A stretch of 64,000 nucleotides of DNA from Prauserella rugosa. GTDB taxonomy: Bacteria > Actinomycetota > Actinomycetes > Mycobacteriales > Pseudonocardiaceae. Positions 61,159 through 64,000 of the stretch are shown here, piece after piece (the first letter of the stretch is position 1; every line of letters begins with the position of its first letter). The stretch spans positions 124,001 through 188,000 of the forward strand of contig NZ_JOIJ01000010.1 in the NCBI RefSeq assembly GCF_000719975.1, given 5' to 3'. Below the pieces are notes generated by a model. That model saw only the letters and a list, made by a program, of their open reading frames with translations, was not told the origin of the DNA and made no database searches. The translations under genes and the position numbers were made by a program.

Positions 61159-62421
61159 TCATCGGCCCGCCAGGCCCGCGAGCTGCCCGAGGCTCGTCAG
61201 GTCCACACCGGGTGCTCCCGCGACGCCCGGCGTGCCGCGCAGCGAGGCGAGCTCCTCCTCGTCCCTGGTCGAGTTGGCCTCGACCTGCTGCTCGGTCGGC
61301 TTGACCGGAACGCCGTTGTACGGGGCGTTCTGCGAACCACGCACGCTGATCGGACTGCCGGACGGCTCGGCGCAGTAGGCGTCCTCCTTGGGCGGCCGGT
61401 CCGAGGTGTCGTTGCCCGGCCGGTACTCGTCGGGCGAACGGTATCCCTTGGTGCAGGACGGCGGGTTGAACAGGTTCAACGCCAACCCCAGGTGAGCCGT
61501 GCCGTCGCCGGGAGCCACCGAGAACGCGCCACCGGTGACCATCGGGTAGGCGATGAACATCATCTCCAGCCCGTCCTGGCGGGTGGTGAGCAGGTTCGAC
61601 GTCGTGAGCAGGTTCGCCGTGAGCGTCGACAGGCCGGGGCCGGTCTCGGCGAGCACCTGCTGCACCTGGTCGCCCACCTGCGGGGCCACGTCCACGAGCT
61701 TGCGGAAGTCGGCGTCGGAGTCCTTCAACGTCTGCGACAGCGACCGCAGGTCCCGGCTGAACGACCGCATCGAGCCGGTCAGCTCGTTCTGCGTGCGCAG
61801 CACGGTGGAACCGTGCTCGAGCAGGTCGACGGTCTGCGGCAGGTGCTCCTTGGCCACCCCGGTGAACTCGCGCGTGGTGTCCATGAGCGTCTGCAGGTCG
61901 TGCCCGGTGCCGTTGAACGCCTCGTACGACTCGTCCACGACGGTGCGCAGCGAGTCGGTCGGCACCGACTTGGCCAGCGACGACAGGTCGCCGATCAGCT
62001 TCTCGGTGGGCACCGGCGTCTCCGTCCGGTCGGCGCCGATGACCGATCCGGCCTCGAGGTACGGCCCGCCCGAGCTCTGCGGCTGCAGGTCGACGTACTG
62101 CTCACCGACGGCGGAGCGGTTGGCCACGACGGCCTTGAGGTCGGCGGGCACCTTCGGCGCGCCCGGCTCGATGTCCAGTTCGGCCTTGGTGCCGTCCGCG
62201 GTGAGGCTGAGCGGGCCGACCTTGCCGATGTTGTATCCGCGGTAGGTGACCTCGGCACCGGTGAAGATGCCGCCAGACTCCGACAGCTGCAGGTCCACGG
62301 TGTAACCGCCCTGGCCGAAGACCTCTTCGACGTCGGTGAACCGCACGAGCGCGTACACGATCGCGACCACGGACACCACCGCGAACACGACCAGCTGGAT
62401 CTTGGTCTTGCGCACCAGCAT
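61159..62421 (-). CDS. mceF: MCE-family protein, MceF position
   Basis: The 420-residue protein has an N-terminal anchor (IQLVVFAVVSVVAIVYALV), an MCE/MlaD domain (VTYRGYNIGKVGPLSLTADG, RSAVGEQYVDLQP) and a long helical region, as in the six Mce subunits that form a hexameric lipid-transport tube. It follows the lipoprotein subunit, so it is MceF by order. The ATG is at 62419-62421, 3 bp after the mceE stop. Confidence 0.9.
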   Translation of the reverse strand: MLVRKTKIQLVVFAVVSVVAIVYALVRFTDVEEVFGQGGYTVDLQLSESGGIFTGAEVTYRGYNIGKVGPLSLTADGTKAELDIEPGAPKVPADLKAVVANRSAVGEQYVDLQPQSSGGPYLEAGSVIGADRTETPVPTEKLIGDLSSLAKSVPTDSLRTVVDESYEAFNGTGHDLQTLMDTTREFTGVAKEHLPQTVDLLEHGSTVLRTQNELTGSMRSFSRDLRSLSQTLKDSDADFRKLVDVAPQVGDQVQQVLAETGPGLSTLTANLLTTSNLLTTRQDGLEMMFIAYPMVTGGAFSVAPGDGTAHLGLALNLFNPPSCTKGYRSPDEYRPGNDTSDRPPKEDAYCAEPSGSPISVRGSQNAPYNGVPVKPTEQQVEANSTRDEEELASLRGTPGVAGAPGVDLTSLGQLAGLAGR

Positions 62422-62424
62422 CGG

Positions 62425-63642
62425 CTATCGACCCCCTGCGAACACGTCGAAGATCCCCTCGACGCCCGACCGCGGCGCCTGCTCCTGCGGTGCGTCCTGC
62501 CCGCCCTGGTCCTGCTGCGGCTGGGCCTGCTGCTGCGACTCGCCGGGAAGCGGCAGCGGCGGCGGGTTGCCGCCCGTGCCCTCCTGCCCGGAGGTCAGCC
62601 CGCCGAGGATCGGCACGTCCTTCAGCGGGTTCTGCCTGCTGCGGCCGAGGTTCTTCATCACCTCGGCCAGATCCAGGTCCAGATCGAGGTACAGGTTGAA
62701 GAAGTCGCCCTTGGCGCCCTTCACCGCCTCGTCGGTGAACGGGTAGCTGAGCAGCAGCTCGAGCGCGTTCGGCAGGTCCGAGCCGGCCTCACCGAGCTTC
62801 TGCAGCACCGGCAGCAGCGACTTCAGGTTGGCGACCAGGTCCTCCTGGCTCGCGTTGATGGTCTGCGTGGCGACGCCGGAGAGCCGGTCGAGCGCCTGCA
62901 GCATCGTGACGAGCTGACCGCGTTGCTTCTCGAGCACCTCGAGGCCGGGGCCGAGGTTCTCGATCGCGCCCGCGATGCGGTCCTTCTGGCCGTTCAGGCT
63001 CATCGACAGCCGGTTGAGCCCGTCGAGGGCCTGGGTGATGTCGCCGGACTGTTCGTCGAGCGCCGACACCAGCTGGTTGGCGTTGCGCAGCAGGCCCTTG
63101 ACGTCCTGCTCGTTGCCCGACAGCGCCGTGTTCAATTCCTTGGTGATCGTGTTCAGCTGCTCGACGCCGCCACCGTTGAGCAGCATCGACAGCGCACCGA
63201 GCACCTCCTCGACCTCGACGCTGCGGTCGGTGCGCGAGACCGGGATCGTGCCGCCGTCCGACAACCGCTCCCCCGACGCGTCCTGCCCCGGCGCGGCCAG
63301 CTGGATGTACTTCTCGCCCAGCAGACTCGACTGGCGCAGGTTGGCGATGGCGTTGGAGGGCAATTCGATGTCGCCGTTGACGAGCACCGTCACCTCGGCG
63401 GTCCAGCCGTCCTTGGCCAGGTCGATCTTCTCGACCCTGCCGACCGACACCTCGTTGACCTTGACGCCCGACTGCGGGACGAGGTCGAGCGCGTCGCGCA
63501 GCTGCACCTTGACGCGGTACGGGTGGTCGCCCAGGTCGGCGCCGCCGGGCAGCGGCACGTCGTAGATGCCGGTGAACCCGCATCCGGACGCGGCCAGCAT
63601 CGTCGCGGCCGCCCCCGCTGCGATCAGCTTGCGGAACCTCAC
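62425..63642 (-). CDS. mceE: MCE-family lipoprotein, MceE position
   Basis: GTG at 63640-63642 overlaps the mceD stop (GTGA) and gives 405 residues. The signal peptide (RFRKLIAAGAAATMLAASGC) ends in a lipobox with Cys21, as for Mce E-subunits (LprK type). An MCE domain (VKVQLRDALDLVPQSGVKVN) and helical needle region follow. The Gln/Pro-rich tail before RSGVEGIFDVFAGGR is low complexity. The longer open frame upstream overlaps mceD and is rejected. Confidence 0.92.
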   Translation of the reverse strand: MRFRKLIAAGAAATMLAASGCGFTGIYDVPLPGGADLGDHPYRVKVQLRDALDLVPQSGVKVNEVSVGRVEKIDLAKDGWTAEVTVLVNGDIELPSNAIANLRQSSLLGEKYIQLAAPGQDASGERLSDGGTIPVSRTDRSVEVEEVLGALSMLLNGGGVEQLNTITKELNTALSGNEQDVKGLLRNANQLVSALDEQSGDITQALDGLNRLSMSLNGQKDRIAGAIENLGPGLEVLEKQRGQLVTMLQALDRLSGVATQTINASQEDLVANLKSLLPVLQKLGEAGSDLPNALELLLSYPFTDEAVKGAKGDFFNLYLDLDLDLAEVMKNLGRSRQNPLKDVPILGGLTSGQEGTGGNPPPLPLPGESQQQAQPQQDQGGQDAPQEQAPRSGVEGIFDVFAGGR

Positions 63643-64000
63643 TGGCCACCTCCCGACGACAGCACCTGCTCGGTGACCGGGAGCGGCAGCGGCGGCAGCT
63701 TGCCCTTGTTCAGTGCGTTGACCGACTGCGCCAGCGACGGCAGCGGCACCGCACCCTCGACGACGTCGGCCACGCCCTGGCAGAGGTCGCCGACCGCGTC
63801 GAGCGCGTTCGGGGTCTGCTTGAGCAGCCCGCACACCATGGTGATCGGCGGCTGGGTGAGCTCGTTGAGGTTCGGCCTGGCGTCGAGCGTGCCCGACGAG
63901 GCGTTGTAGGTGTTGGCGAGGTTCGACAGTGCGAGCGGGGCGATGTCGAGCGTCTCGGCGAGCGCACCACGCTGGTCGACGAGCACCTGCGTGACACTGG
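63639..64000 (-). CDS. mceD: MCE-family protein, MceD position, C-terminal fragment
   Basis: About 120 codons are present; the gene runs off the right edge. It contains VLVDQRGALAETLDIAPLAL, SNLANTYNASSGTLDARPNL and a Pro-rich end (LPPLPLPVTEQVL), features of Mce helical needle C-termini. Its stop overlaps the mceE start. Assignment to D is by order. Confidence 0.85.
   Translation of the reverse strand, partial: SVTQVLVDQRGALAETLDIAPLALSNLANTYNASSGTLDARPNLNELTQPPITMVCGLLKQTPNALDAVGDLCQGVADVVEGAVPLPSLAQSVNALNKGKLPPLPLPVTEQVLSSGGGQ

Noticed and set aside
59725-63909. 1394-codon plus-strand ORF opposite the mce genes
   Set aside because: Minus-strand genes are supported by family motifs, overlaps and a terminator; the plus frame is low complexity.

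Overview
The window is GC-rich, uses many GTG and TTG starts, and belongs to a high-GC actinobacterium. The layout points to Pseudonocardiales (Saccharomonospora, Prauserella or Amycolatopsis type), but genus cannot be fixed from sequence alone. Support comes from an ESX-4-type locus next to glmM/rpsI/rplM in the order known from mycobacteria, an mce operon, and RpoB, RpoC and ribosomal proteins of actinobacterial type. No tRNA, rRNA, IS element, prophage or CRISPR array was seen.

Layout, left to right. (1) 1-1503, minus: start of glmM, then rpsI and rplM. (2) 1886-17270: an ESX-4-like type VII secretion (T7SS) locus with two WXG100 proteins, an Hsp70-fold membrane protein of the Rv3446c family, a one-piece EccC ATPase, EccD, mycosin MycP, EccB, EccE and an unassigned 238-residue protein. 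(3) 17347-39980, almost all minus: truA, rplQ, rpoA, rpsD, rpsK, a coupled 63-codon ORF, rpsM, rpmJ, infA, map, adk, secY, the spc and S10 ribosomal operons, tuf, fusA, rpsG and rpsL. (4) 40626-49629, plus: an accessory cluster of eleven genes. It has two EspC-like small proteins, two long helical WXG-like proteins, one YbaB-like protein and six N-terminally anchored membrane proteins that look like diverged paralogues. (5) 49630-51041: a HAD hydrolase and a divergent CGNR-type regulator sharing two near-identical 23-bp palindromes. (6) 51167-58625, minus: rpoC and rpoB with two candidate promoters. (7) 59079-64000, minus: the distal part of an mce operon (mceD partial, mceE lipoprotein, mceF, two Mce-associated proteins).

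How it works together. Most of the window is core gene-expression machinery. Two blocks deal with the envelope. The ESX-4 locus should build a secretion channel: EccB, C, D and E in the membrane, MycP outside, and the WXG100 pair as substrates. The 40.6-49.6 kb block has two substrate-like cassettes and six anchored proteins and may use this or another T7SS. It is the best candidate for an undescribed system, although no toxin or enzymatic domain could be recognised in it.

Other notable points are a truA gene with no ATG, GTG or TTG at its homology-supported start, which lies inside the rplQ terminator hairpin; a probable small gene between rpsM and rpsK; a 21-bp tandem repeat before glmM; a family of long near-perfect palindromes between operons; a pair of DnaA-box-like sites; and a cluster of GGTATCG half-sites between the str operon and the accessory cluster.
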